Positions 24,295 through 33,734 of a DNA stretch of 64,000 nt are shown piece after piece. A program made the translations under genes and the position numbers. The stretch spans positions 13,306 to 77,305 of the forward strand of contig CAYIEF010000001.1 in the NCBI GenBank assembly GCA_964362365.1, in the 5' to 3' direction. This stretch comes from JACPIL01 sp964362365 (GTDB lineage Archaea > Nanobdellota > Nanobdellia > Woesearchaeales > GW2011-AR9). The notes beneath the pieces are model-generated. The model was not told the origin of the DNA. It ran no database searches and saw only the letters and a list, made by a program, of their open reading frames with translations. Numbering within the stretch: position 1 is the first letter of the stretch; each line of letters opens with the position of its first letter.

Positions 24295-25260
24295 ATGTCT
24301 GATCATTCTGAAAAATCAAGCCCTTTTATTACCAGACGAACTTTCTTAACCGCTGTTGGCTGCGCCAGCATCGTAGCCCTTACTTCTTGCACCGCAGGAC
24401 AGTTTCAGGTGGTGCATCTTAATAACGCTCCGCGATACGAAAACATTACCTCGGAAGAAGACATACGAACCGTGCCTTTCGCGCATCTCAATGCTGCTGA
24501 TCTGCGGGGGAATTCCTTGAATCTCTTTAAAACTATTTCCAGGGAGAAAGCGCACTACCATGCTGCCTGGCTGGCTGACTTTTTTCGCCGAGAAAAGATT
24601 GGCATTCTTAATTTAAACGAACTTGATTATGCTGGAACAACGAAAACCGGAGGATTGGACCAGCCCAAGATAATTGCTGAGCATCTGGGTGCCCCCTACA
24701 ACTATGTTCTTTTTGACCAGTATCTGAAATCACCTAGCTGGATCACGGGAAATGCGGTTGTTTCCCGCTTTCCCATGAAAGCAGTACACCGGCATTTATA
24801 CGGCGACAGCGACTGCAATTTTTTTGACAGCAGGATCGAACATTTCTTCAAAGATTTTGTTCATGTTTCCGTAAGGGTTGGCAAAAGAGAGCTTAATGTC
24901 ATAAATACGCATCTGGATGACAGCGAAGGCGAGTATGAATTTCGAAAAAAAGAAGAGGCGCGAGAACTGGCAGCGTATATTCAAGCCTTTTCACGACAAA
25001 ATCCTCATAGCTACATCGTAGTGGCGGGAGACTTTAATGTTAGTCACAACAGCAAAATAATGAACATGCTGCTTAAAGACGGAATTCTTCATCCACCTCA
25101 AGAAAATTTTGGGCTTAAAACTCATCAGAACGGCAATCCCACTCACGATTTAGACCATATTCTTGCATCTTCCAATATTGCCATCCATAATTATAGAACT
25201 TTTCAATTTCCCTGGTCGGATCATCTGGGGTTGATGTGCGAGCTGGAATTTTTGGAATAG
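24295..25260 (+). CDS. Tat-exported endonuclease/exonuclease/phosphatase-family protein
   Basis: 321 aa. A twin-arginine signal is visible (ITRRTFLTAVG) and ends in a lipobox-like LTSC. This suggests export in the folded state and a lipid anchor. The EEP catalytic landmarks are present: the metal Glu in LNLNELDYAG, AGDFNVSHNS, DLDHILASS and the final WSDHLGLM. Such proteins are Mg2+-dependent phosphodiesterases acting on DNA, sugar phosphates or lipids. The extracellular substrate is unknown. It is a single-gene unit. Confidence 0.88.
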   Translation: MSDHSEKSSPFITRRTFLTAVGCASIVALTSCTAGQFQVVHLNNAPRYENITSEEDIRTVPFAHLNAADLRGNSLNLFKTISREKAHYHAAWLADFFRREKIGILNLNELDYAGTTKTGGLDQPKIIAEHLGAPYNYVLFDQYLKSPSWITGNAVVSRFPMKAVHRHLYGDSDCNFFDSRIEHFFKDFVHVSVRVGKRELNVINTHLDDSEGEYEFRKKEEARELAAYIQAFSRQNPHSYIVVAGDFNVSHNSKIMNMLLKDGILHPPQENFGLKTHQNGNPTHDLDHILASSNIAIHNYRTFQFPWSDHLGLMCELEFLE

Positions 25261-25297
25261 AGATGTAATTTTTATCATAACACCTGAAAAGGTAAAA

Positions 25298-26184
25298 TCA
25301 TACGCTAGATATTTTTGCCTGTTTGTTTTTATCCTCCATTTGTTTCTTTCTCTTCCTCTCCGGTTCAGCAAGATAATTTTCACTTGTTACTATTGGGCGA
25401 CCCAACTCTTTTTCAGTTTCCTTTCTAGCGTTACCTGCCACCCTTCCGCCTCTTTTGGCAGCATCTTCAACTTGTGGATATCCCTGCGCATCTTCTTTTC
25501 TGGTGATTTAGGTAGAAACCCTTTCACCTAGCATAGTAAAAATAAGCTCTAAATCGTTCATATGATCTCGTAAGTTCTCTTGTTTCAGTCCTTTGAATTG
25601 CTTATACTCACTTGGAGTCATACCAAACGTTGCTCTGGAAATTTCCGCAGTCAAAATAGCGTATTCCTTTTCAGTCTTTACCCCTCTTTTGTCCCATTCG
25701 TCAGTCAGTTCGTCTCTTATGGCAATACCCCTAACTCTCTTCTCAATCCAATCATCAGAATAACCTTTGGCTTTGTAGATTTCTTTCATACGCTTTTGGC
25801 AAGTTCAGGGTTTTCTATTTCCTGCACTCTATCATAGCCTACTTGAGCCAGCCATAATTTAAGCGGTTCTGCTTTTTTGGACGGTATTGATTGAATTATC
25901 CTGAAAAGAGACTTAGTATTGGCACAATCGGTCTCATAGAGTTTACCATCTGCTGCAGGTAATTTCAGTCGGTGACAATTTGTCACCACCTCGCTTCCTT
26001 CTTCCCTAAGCCTTTGGCTGAGCTTGTTCCAATATTTTCTAGCTATCTGAAAATCTTCCTGCCCGGTTAAAAATGCAATTATATCAATAACAGAATAATA
26101 CCATTCATTGTTATACCATAGTCTTCTAAACTGTTTTCCTTGGAATACAATAAGAGAAGTATGCCCCATTATTTCATCTGCCAT
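25298..26184 (-). pseudogene. BRO-family (Bro-N/DinD-like) gene, disrupted
   Basis: The first 132 codons from ATG 26184 encode a Bro-N domain (SLIVFQGKQFRRLWYN, YYSVIDIIAFLTG). The frame breaks near 25788: NPELAK runs into an early stop, while the next frame continues with MKEIYKAKGYSDDWIEKRV. A second break is a TAA at 25508-25510. After it the same frame reads DAQGYPQVEDAAKRGG and VTSENYLAEPERKRNK, the normal C-terminus of this family as I recall it. With a frameshift and a nonsense codon, the gene is probably inactive. BRO proteins come from viruses or mobile elements, or act in the DNA damage response. Confidence 0.75.
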
Positions 26185-26626
26185 TTTCAGCACCTATGCT
26201 TGAGCTTCTAATAACTTTTAAGAAATAAACACCATATTTATCAAAATTTCTTTCTCCAATACCATCAATTTCAATCATTTCTTCTTTCGTCATCGGCTTA
26301 GATTTAGCTAATCTCTTTAAGACAGAATCATGAGCTACTACATACGGAGGAAGATTCTCAGCTCGCGCAAGATCCATCCTCATACTACGCAGTTTTTCAA
26401 ACAACCTATTTTCTTCTAAATTTAATTCAATAAGTGGGGATGAAACCACGGGCTTAAAATCTCCTTTATTCATCTTATCCATCTTGGCATGAAGAAATGT
26501 AACTGTTGAATCTATAATTTTATCTAATTCTTCAACACTATCAGCACCAACTTTTACAGAGCCAACATACCAAGACCCTTTTGCAGTCTGCTTAAATTCT
26601 ACGTCAAAATTTTTTCCCTCTTCCAT
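26174..26626 (-). CDS. HRDC-domain protein
   Basis: 150 aa. The C-terminal 75 residues form an HRDC domain (NRLFEKLRSMRMDLA, PPYVVAHDSVLKRLA, EMIEIDGIGERNFDKYG), a helical nucleic-acid-binding module of RecQ helicases and RNase D. The N-terminal 65 residues are not recognised; no helicase or nuclease motif is present. Its stop overlaps the start of the decayed BRO gene, so the two once formed an operon. The HRDC call is secure; the function is not. Confidence 0.8.
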   Translation of the reverse strand: MEEGKNFDVEFKQTAKGSWYVGSVKVGADSVEELDKIIDSTVTFLHAKMDKMNKGDFKPVVSSPLIELNLEENRLFEKLRSMRMDLARAENLPPYVVAHDSVLKRLAKSKPMTKEEMIEIDGIGERNFDKYGVYFLKVIRSSSIGAENGR

Positions 26627-26760
26627 TTTAAGCTAGGAAACCTCAAACTTTATAACTTTTGCCCACCAATCTAAATTTTAGCCTGCTTTGCAGTAATCCT
26701 ATTTTTCAAAGTTTTCAGAAACTACAGCGCAGTGCGATTTTCGGCGGTAAAAATACTCTT

Positions 26761-26964
26761 CGTCGCTTCGCTCCTTGTCCTCCCACTCTGCTCAGAAATT
26801 TTATTAATGATAATTCTAGTCCTCGCTCGTAGGTCGGAGAAACTAACAGGAATTATTTCAGCTCAGAAATGAAATCGTTGCATGAAAAACAAGGTTTTTC
26901 AGCACTGAAAATAAATCGTGGTTTGTTTTCATGTGTTTCATTTCTTGAGTAAGCGAAGCGAACG
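26761..26964. ncRNA. Intergenic structured element B (26.8 kb)
   Basis: The 489-base gap before the Hyf-like operon contains no gene but nested complementarity. CGTCGCTTCGCT (26761-26772) pairs with AGCGAAGCGAACG (26952-26964). CTCAGAAATGAAA (26862-26874) pairs with TTTCATTTCTTGAG (26936-26949). Inside lie a 7-bp hairpin GAAAAAC/GTTTTTC (26884-26900) and a 10-bp hairpin at 26906-26931 with loop TCGTGG. TTTCAGCTC followed by TCGTTG matches element A at 12.2 kb. A branched RNA of about 200 bases, or a degenerate palindromic repeat, fits. Confidence 0.5.
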
Positions 26965-27115
26965 ATGGGATAGGCAACTTCAGGATTTCCGTGTTTATTA
27001 TCTACGTTTTACAGTAAACTAACTGTAAACTATAATTTAAAAAATATGTTTTAGCAGATACTTATCCTTTTAAAGAGTAAATGAAAGTGGGTGTTGCTTC
27101 CAAGAGGAATAACCC

Positions 27116-29056
27116 ATGTTGATCCAACATTTATACCTTAGCGCCTTGATGTTACTGCTTGCCGGGTCAATTCTTCCTTTTGTTTATGGCAAAAGAGTAG
27201 TGCGGTGGTTATCCCAGAGTCTTATGCTGCTGGGGAATACCATATTAGTTTTCTCTTCTTTGACCATTCTCCTCACCACGCAAACGCTGTCCTGGAATGT
27301 ACACAGATGGATACCGTTTTTCTCCTTCACCATAGATAAACTTGCGGCCTTTTTCATCCTTCTTACGGCAGTAGTGTCCTTATGCATAGGTATCTATTCT
27401 TTTTCCTACACCGAATACCTTCATGGCCGAAAAGAAGTCTTTATTTTTCTCACGGGTTTGTTTACTCTCTCACTGGTGCTGGTAGTCTCTTCTTCTTCAT
27501 TGCTGGCCTTTCTTTTTTTCTGGGAAATGATGTCCCTCACTTCATTTTTTCTGGTGATGACCGAATACGAAAAAAAAGAAACGCAAAAAGCGGGGATTTT
27601 TTATTTCGTTATGACCCAGTTTGGCACGCTATTTATAATGTTAGCCTTCTTCTTGATCTATCAGCATACCGGTTCCCTGAATATCGAGCAATTGCATAAA
27701 CTTCCTTCTGGTCTTGCCAATATTATATTTGTTTCATTATTCATCGGCTTTGGCACAAAGGCGGGGGTTATTCCTTTTCACAAATGGCTGCCTTATGCAC
27801 ATCCCGCCAGCCCTTCACCAACGTCGGCGCTGATGTCCGGCGTTATGATAAAAATTGCCATCTATGGACTGGTGAGGTTCATGCTTCTCTTTCCCGAGCA
27901 AAAATTATGGTGGGGAGTGTTTATTTTAATTTTGGGAACAATCTCGGCTTTCCTGGGAGTTATCTATGCGTTGAAAGAACATGACTTAAAACAGTTGCTG
28001 GCATACCACAGCATAGAAAATATCGGCATAATCCTTATGGCCATTGGTTTGCATGTAATCTTCCAGTTTTTTGCTCTGGAGCAATGGGCGGTGGTTGCTT
28101 TTGGCGCGGCGCTTTTTCATACTCTGAATCATGCCCTGTTTAAGAGCCTGCTATTCCTAAGCGCCGGATCAGTAGTTCAGGCCACGCATACCAGGAACAT
28201 CGAGGAAATGGGAGGACTAATAAAAAAGATGCCCTACACGGCATTCTTGTTTTTGATCGGCGCCGTATCTATTTCAGCACTGCCCCCATTCAATGGTTTT
28301 GCCAGCGAACTAATGGTTTTTGAAGTATTATTTCGGTCCAATTTAATTCCTCTTCCCTCCATCAAAGTATTGTTATTTTTATCTTTATCTTTGTTTGCCA
28401 TGACCAGTGCGCTGGCGGCAGCATGCTTCGTAAAAGCGTTTGGTGCGGTTTTCCTTGCTCTTCCAAGATCAAAAGAAGCAGCGGAAGCAAAAGAGGCGCC
28501 AACCCCCATGCTTTTGGGCCCAGCAGTTTTAGCTCTTTTATGTATGGGTTTAGGAGTTTTCTCTTTCCAGATATTTTCCGTTATCGGAAAAAACATTGGC
28601 TATGAGTTTCCTCTTCCAAATTTATGGTACGTTTTCCTGGCATTGGCAATTTTCACCGTTCTGGTCATCATCATGGTGCGTTTATTCGCTTCCAGGAAAA
28701 GCAGGGTAAGTGAAACCTGGGGTTGTGGAATTCTTTCGCAGAACTCCAGAATGGAATATACTGCTTCCGGGTTCTCTGAGCCGATAGTCACTATTTTTAG
28801 TTCCATTTATCGCACTAAAAAAAGAGCTCAAAAATCTTTCTATGACCAAAACCAAGTGGTGTTTAAGGAAGGACATGCTGAGATTACACTGGTAAAATTT
28901 TTTGAAGAATACTTATACCTGCCCCTAGTCAGAATTGTACAACGCATCTCCGCATATCTCTATACGCTGCAGAATAAAGTAGAATTAGACTCGTACATCC
29001 TCTATAGTTTCATTACCATCATTATCTTGATGCTGATTGCCGGCGGAGTAATATGA
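27116..29056 (+). CDS. HyfB/NuoL-like membrane subunit of hydrogenase-related complex
   Basis: 646 aa with about 15 membrane helices. It is an antiporter-like proton channel subunit related to HyfB/HycC and NuoL. The channel residues are present: Glu in FFWEMMSLTS, Lys in FGTKAGVIPFHKWLP and Lys in EHDLKQLLAYHSIENIG. The C-terminal part has the cytosolic SETWGCGILSQNSRMEYTAS-type segment of the Hyf branch. It is the first gene of a six-gene operon and has a GAGGAA ribosome site. The ion-moving function therefore looks intact, unlike the catalytic subunits downstream. Confidence 0.93.
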   Translation: MLIQHLYLSALMLLLAGSILPFVYGKRVVRWLSQSLMLLGNTILVFSSLTILLTTQTLSWNVHRWIPFFSFTIDKLAAFFILLTAVVSLCIGIYSFSYTEYLHGRKEVFIFLTGLFTLSLVLVVSSSSLLAFLFFWEMMSLTSFFLVMTEYEKKETQKAGIFYFVMTQFGTLFIMLAFFLIYQHTGSLNIEQLHKLPSGLANIIFVSLFIGFGTKAGVIPFHKWLPYAHPASPSPTSALMSGVMIKIAIYGLVRFMLLFPEQKLWWGVFILILGTISAFLGVIYALKEHDLKQLLAYHSIENIGIILMAIGLHVIFQFFALEQWAVVAFGAALFHTLNHALFKSLLFLSAGSVVQATHTRNIEEMGGLIKKMPYTAFLFLIGAVSISALPPFNGFASELMVFEVLFRSNLIPLPSIKVLLFLSLSLFAMTSALAAACFVKAFGAVFLALPRSKEAAEAKEAPTPMLLGPAVLALLCMGLGVFSFQIFSVIGKNIGYEFPLPNLWYVFLALAIFTVLVIIMVRLFASRKSRVSETWGCGILSQNSRMEYTASGFSEPIVTIFSSIYRTKKRAQKSFYDQNQVVFKEGHAEITLVKFFEEYLYLPLVRIVQRISAYLYTLQNKVELDSYILYSFITIIILMLIAGGVI

Positions 29057-29060
29057 AATT

Positions 29061-30002
29061 ATGAAATCCATTTTACTTTATGCCGTCGTAAATGTATTGG
29101 TAATCTTGTTATTGGCACCTTTATATTTATCGTTAATTAAAAAAGTTAAAGCTAAAACTCAGAGAAGAAAAGGTCCACTTTTACTGCAATCTTACTACAA
29201 TCTATTTAAATTATTCAAGAAGGAAGCAGTATATTCTCAGAATTCTTCGTGGATTATGCGCGTTTCACCCTATCTCAATATCGTTTGCCTGCTGGTAGCA
29301 GCATTGTTTGTCCCGATATTATTCATCCCCGCAACAGGAAGCTGGCTGGGCAATATTATTTTGTTTTTATATCTTCTGGCTCTGGCCAAGTTTTTTATGG
29401 CCTTAGGGGGCCTGGATGCAGGAAGCACCTTCGGGGGGATGGGGAGCTCCCGAGAAATGACCCTCTCGTCTCTGGTTGAACCCGTCGCCATACTTGTTTT
29501 TGCCGCGCTCGCTTTTGTATTCCAGAGCACTAACTTTTTTGATATTTTTCGCCAAACTATTCAATCCACGCCGGCAGAGGTAAACCCTTCTCTGGTATTA
29601 TTAGGAATTTCATTGTTCATCGTTTTGATTACCGAAACTGCGCGAGTTCCTGTTGATAATCCAGAAACACACTTGGAATTGACCATGGTGCACGAAGCAA
29701 TGATCCTGGAACAGTCAGGCAGAAATTTAGCCCTGCTCGAAATATCCGCTTCAATAAAACAGCTTTTGCTCATGGGAATTTTAATTAACGTATTCCTTCC
29801 CTGGGGTTTAAGCCCAAAAGCAGCCGTTTGGGGAATGGCGATTTCCTTGGGATTATTCTTAGTAAAAAGCACTTTCCTGGCAGTATTTATGGGGCTGTTT
29901 GAGTCCTATTTTGCAAAACTGCGCTTGTTCCGTCTGCCGATCTTATATTCTCTGGCATTTTTCCTGACTTTAATTACCATTTTTCTGGAGGTCTTGCTAT
30001 GA
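29061..30002 (+). CDS. HyfC/NuoH-like membrane subunit
   Basis: 313 aa, eight or so helices. It corresponds to HycD/HyfC and NuoH, which link the peripheral catalytic arm to the ion-pumping arm. Family marks are GPLLLQSYYNLFKLFKKE near the N-terminus, SSREMTLSSLVEP, and the long acidic loop TETARVPVDNPETHLELTM. The conserved acidic residues of that loop are kept. The gene follows the HyfB-like gene by 4 bases and overlaps the next by 4. Confidence 0.93.
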   Translation: MKSILLYAVVNVLVILLLAPLYLSLIKKVKAKTQRRKGPLLLQSYYNLFKLFKKEAVYSQNSSWIMRVSPYLNIVCLLVAALFVPILFIPATGSWLGNIILFLYLLALAKFFMALGGLDAGSTFGGMGSSREMTLSSLVEPVAILVFAALAFVFQSTNFFDIFRQTIQSTPAEVNPSLVLLGISLFIVLITETARVPVDNPETHLELTMVHEAMILEQSGRNLALLEISASIKQLLLMGILINVFLPWGLSPKAAVWGMAISLGLFLVKSTFLAVFMGLFESYFAKLRLFRLPILYSLAFFLTLITIFLEVLL

Positions 30003-30697
30003 ATGCGGTTATGAATGTAGTTCTTTTTGAAGGCTTAGTAAAATTGTTTTTAGTCGTGGTGGTAGTTTCAACCGCGTTTATCCTTACTGGAAAGGATCTT
30101 CTGGCCTTATTCCGCACCTATGCGCTGCAGTCCGTGTTTATTGCTGCAGTTGCCTTTATCTTGTTCCTGCAGGAAAGAAATATGATTTTGTTGTACACAG
30201 CCATGCTGACTCTGGTAAGCAAGGGAATAATAATCCCAAAGCTGTTGCAAAAAGTGCAAAAAAGCATGAATGTTCGCCGGGATATAGAATTCCATTATCT
30301 GCAGCCAAGCGGATCAATCTTCTTGAGCATAATCTTGCTTTTAGTAGTACACCTAATTTTTTTAAAGATTATGCGTGATGTTACCACCAGCAGCTTGTTT
30401 CATACAGGATTGGTAGTGGGTGTTTCGTTAACCTTCATAGGAATGCTCATTATTTTCAGCCGCAGAAAGATCATCAGTAAAATTGTCGGATACCTAACCA
30501 TGGAGAATGGGGCAGTATTGTTCAGCTTGTTTATGGGCGAATTGCCGCTTCTTATTGAAGTGCTGGTGCTGATGGACTTAATGGTGCTGGTGCTCGTTGC
30601 TGCTATGCTAGCCTTCGGCATGGACTCTTCTATTGAAGATTTCCACTACAAATTAAATCCCTTTCGGAGATGGTTTAAAGGAGGGAAGGAAGTATGA
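29999..30697 (+). CDS. HyfE-like membrane subunit
   Basis: 232 aa with six or seven helices. It matches HyfE: the N-terminal half resembles a NuoK-like protein, with Glu in LFLQERNMILLYTAMLTL and in MENGAVLFSLF. Its place between the HyfC- and HyfF-like genes, with 4-base overlaps on both sides, supports the assignment. It probably contributes to the proton path between the peripheral and antiporter-like modules. Confidence 0.88.
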   Translation: MNAVMNVVLFEGLVKLFLVVVVVSTAFILTGKDLLALFRTYALQSVFIAAVAFILFLQERNMILLYTAMLTLVSKGIIIPKLLQKVQKSMNVRRDIEFHYLQPSGSIFLSIILLLVVHLIFLKIMRDVTTSSLFHTGLVVGVSLTFIGMLIIFSRRKIISKIVGYLTMENGAVLFSLFMGELPLLIEVLVLMDLMVLVLVAAMLAFGMDSSIEDFHYKLNPFRRWFKGGKEV

Positions 30698-32142
30698 TTG
30701 AAAACATTATCATCATCGCAGTCATCATCGCGGCTATTGCATTGATAGCAGTTATTGCTTCGCGCTCCATCCGCATTATGAACGCAAGTACAATTATTCA
30801 CTCTTTTGCCACTATGGTATTGGCAGGATATGCCCTCAGCACAGTAAAGTTGCCGCTTTTTTTCCTGAAAAACCGCTATTTTTTTCTGGATGCTCTTGGC
30901 ATTTACGAAATTTTCATTACTGGCTGCATATTTTTCCTCGCGGCCATCTATGCAAAAGGATACATGCATAGTTTAATAAAAGCTGGAGAACTTGATCCCA
31001 AAAATGCAAAATTATTTTATGTGGTCTTCAATTTGCTGCTGCTGTCTGTAGTTTTAGCATTTAGTGCAAATAACTTAGCTTTGTTGTGGATTTTTGTTGA
31101 GCTCACCACGGTTCTTTCTGCCATCCTCATTGTGGTGTTAAATGCCAAAGAAAATATCACCGCAGCAATCAAATATGTATTCATCACTTCAACTGCAATG
31201 ATCTTTTCGTTTATGGGCTTGATACTTTTATTCTTCTCCAGCAGGCAAGGGCTGGAAGAGGCAACCTTAAACTGGGATATGTTATTGCAAGGGGCGCAAC
31301 AACTGCCGCCGCAATTATTGCTTTTCTCCTTTGTCCTTATTTTTGTGGGCTTTGCGGCAAAATCAGGAGTCGCTCCCTTTCATACCTGGCTCCCTGCAGC
31401 ATACTCTAAAGCGCCTTCAGATGTAAGCGTGCTGCTTTCTGGAAGCGTTTCTATGATCGGGGTTTACGCTATCCTTCGCATCTATTCATTAACTGCGCAT
31501 ACGGTCGTGCATCCTTTTGCTTCCAAATTCCTGCTGGCATTTGGAGTTCTTAGCATAGGTATAGCTGCTCTAAGCATGTTGGTTCGAACCAATGTAAAAA
31601 AGATAATCGCTTTTTCCAGCATAGAGCATGTGGGAATAATGCTGCTGGGCATGGGAATAGGAAATATTGTCTGGATGGTATACCATCTACTGGCGCATGC
31701 CTTGGCTAAAGCGCTGCTCTTTTTTTCCGCAGGAATCATTCATCGCCAATACCAGAGCAACAAGATTGAAGCAATATACAATTTGTTTGAACTCCAGCCT
31801 TTCGCATCCTGGGGATTGATCATCGGCAGTGCTGCCGTGATAGGAATGCCCCTGCTTCCACTCTTCATCTCAAAATTTTTTATCCTTGCGGATTTGGCGA
31901 ACGTTTCCTTACTGCTGTTATTGGCGGTATTGGTTTTGTTATTGATAGCCTCAGGTTCTTTTGCCTGGTTCATGATACAGATGATGCAAATCAAAGAAAA
32001 TGTTTTACCCAAGTATCGTGCTCCCGCAAGCATGAAAATGGCCTTGTTCATTTTAATCGCGCTTTTATTGGCATTAGGCCTGTATGTTCCTGATAAGCTC
32101 TATGCAATATTAGAAAAAATAGTTGTCCAACTAGGGTTATGA
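30694..32142 (+). CDS. HyfF/NuoN-like membrane subunit
   Basis: 482 aa, a second antiporter-like subunit (HyfF; NuoM/N type). The key charged residues are kept: Glu in WIFVELTTVLSA, Lys in GFAAKSGVAPFHTWLPAA and Lys in TNVKKIIAFSSIEHVG. It is preceded by a GGAGGG ribosome site at the end of the HyfE-like gene. With the HyfB-like subunit it would give two ion channels. Confidence 0.93.
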   Translation: MIENIIIIAVIIAAIALIAVIASRSIRIMNASTIIHSFATMVLAGYALSTVKLPLFFLKNRYFFLDALGIYEIFITGCIFFLAAIYAKGYMHSLIKAGELDPKNAKLFYVVFNLLLLSVVLAFSANNLALLWIFVELTTVLSAILIVVLNAKENITAAIKYVFITSTAMIFSFMGLILLFFSSRQGLEEATLNWDMLLQGAQQLPPQLLLFSFVLIFVGFAAKSGVAPFHTWLPAAYSKAPSDVSVLLSGSVSMIGVYAILRIYSLTAHTVVHPFASKFLLAFGVLSIGIAALSMLVRTNVKKIIAFSSIEHVGIMLLGMGIGNIVWMVYHLLAHALAKALLFFSAGIIHRQYQSNKIEAIYNLFELQPFASWGLIIGSAAVIGMPLLPLFISKFFILADLANVSLLLLLAVLVLLLIASGSFAWFMIQMMQIKENVLPKYRAPASMKMALFILIALLLALGLYVPDKLYAILEKIVVQLGL

Positions 32143-32164
32143 AGGATCTGAGGGAAGAAAAACT

Positions 32165-33727
32165 ATGAATAGCTTGAAAACAGAATTGAAATACCTTTTC
32201 GGCTCTATGAAGTTCGAAGAAAAGAACGCTGGAGAGATACATATAGAAGCTGGAGAAGATGATTTTCTTCGCATTATTCCTGCGCTCGCTGAGAAAAAAT
32301 GCATCCTCATTGATTTATTTGCTGTGGAAAATTTTGACAGCACAAAAAATATATTTTTATTGTACGTCTTTGAAAAGAGAGGCTGCTCTGAGGTGCTCAT
32401 CCTTCAACGCAAAGTAAGTATGAAAACTTCTTCTATTGCTACGACCTTCCCTTCAGCATGCTGGTATGAACGAGAAATAACTGACGGATTCGGCATTGAA
32501 TTTACTGGAGCTTTTGATACCCGCCGGTTATTCCTGCATGAGATTTATCCCCAAGATTTTCATCCATTACGTAAATCTTTGGTGAATAAGCCTATGAAGA
32601 TGCAGGAATCAATCCCGCAAACTGAGGAATATAAGTTTAAGGAAATGCGTGGAGAAGGAGTCTATCAGATTCCAGTCGGCCCGGTCCATGCGGGAATTAT
32701 TGAGCCGGGACATTTTCGCTTCAGCGTCATTGGAGAAACAATCTTTAATTTGGAAGTGCGGATGTTCTGGAAGCATAGAGGGATAGAAAAATTAGCCGAG
32801 AATAAAAAGCCGCAAGAAGTTATAGCGTTAGCAGAAGCTATAAGTGGTGATGAAACAATAGCGAACTCCTTAGCATACTGTGTCGCAGTGGAAAAGATTT
32901 GTTCGGTCAAAATACCGCCCCGCGCTTTGTACCTGCGAACACTTTTTGCGGAGATGGAACGGATCTACGCTCTTTTAGGAGACTTGGCGGGAATGATCAT
33001 TGATGTAGCCTATCCCGCCGGTGCAAGCCCCCTTTTTATTTTGCGGGAAGAAATGTTGCGCTGGAATGAACGAGTAAGCGGTTCACGATTTTTTAAGAAT
33101 GCCCTGCAGATAGGGGGAGTTAAGGCCGATGTTGGCAATGAAACATTAGAAGAACTAATTCAATACTTACGTGCTTTCTCCATACGTTTGAAACAGGCAG
33201 CAGATCAAGCTGTCCGCTTTACTTCTGTATTCGATCGGTTGGAAATGGCGGGAGTTGTAAAAAAAGAATTAGTAGATTCTTTGAATTTAAGCGGACCCTT
33301 GGCGAGAGCTTCTGGAGCTGCTGCTGATGTGAGAATTGATCATCCTTATGGCTTGTATTTTAAAATAGCCCCCCACAACTTTGTTTTGGAACAAGGAGAT
33401 GTGTTAGCGAGATTCAGAGTGAAAGTTGCCACCATTATAAACTCGATCAATATAATTCAAAAAATAATCAGGGAGATGCCGCAGGGAGAAATTACTGCTG
33501 CATATACGCTCAAAAACGGCTTGGCGTTGTCTCTGGTGGAGTCCGCGCGCGGGCAGAATGTTCATTTTGTTTATATACAAAAAGGAGCAATTAGCCGTTA
33601 CAAAGTCAGGACCGCTTCCTTTTGCAACTGGCAGGCAATTGAGCATGCAGTTCTTGGGAATATAATTCCTGACTTTCCGCTCATTAACAAAAGCATGAAT
33701 TTATCGTATGCTGGTACGGATATGTAG
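32165..33727 (+). CDS. HyfG-like large subunit (NuoC-NuoD fusion) lacking NiFe cysteines
   Basis: 520 aa. Residues 1-140 are the NuoC-like domain (TDGFGIEFTGAFDTRRL). Residues 165-520 are the NuoD/hydrogenase large subunit. In NiFe hydrogenases two CxxC pairs hold the metal. Here the first is S-G-D-E (residues 227-230, in LAEAISGDET) and the second is S-Y-A-G (514-517, just before TDM at the C-terminus). The alignable flanks (LAEA...SLAYC, RGIEKLAE) are otherwise well kept. No NiFe centre can form, so this is not a hydrogenase. It resembles energy-converting hydrogenase-related (Ehr-type) complexes. Confidence 0.9.
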   Translation: MNSLKTELKYLFGSMKFEEKNAGEIHIEAGEDDFLRIIPALAEKKCILIDLFAVENFDSTKNIFLLYVFEKRGCSEVLILQRKVSMKTSSIATTFPSACWYEREITDGFGIEFTGAFDTRRLFLHEIYPQDFHPLRKSLVNKPMKMQESIPQTEEYKFKEMRGEGVYQIPVGPVHAGIIEPGHFRFSVIGETIFNLEVRMFWKHRGIEKLAENKKPQEVIALAEAISGDETIANSLAYCVAVEKICSVKIPPRALYLRTLFAEMERIYALLGDLAGMIIDVAYPAGASPLFILREEMLRWNERVSGSRFFKNALQIGGVKADVGNETLEELIQYLRAFSIRLKQAADQAVRFTSVFDRLEMAGVVKKELVDSLNLSGPLARASGAAADVRIDHPYGLYFKIAPHNFVLEQGDVLARFRVKVATIINSINIIQKIIREMPQGEITAAYTLKNGLALSLVESARGQNVHFVYIQKGAISRYKVRTASFCNWQAIEHAVLGNIIPDFPLINKSMNLSYAGTDM

Positions 33728-33734
33728 GTGAAAA

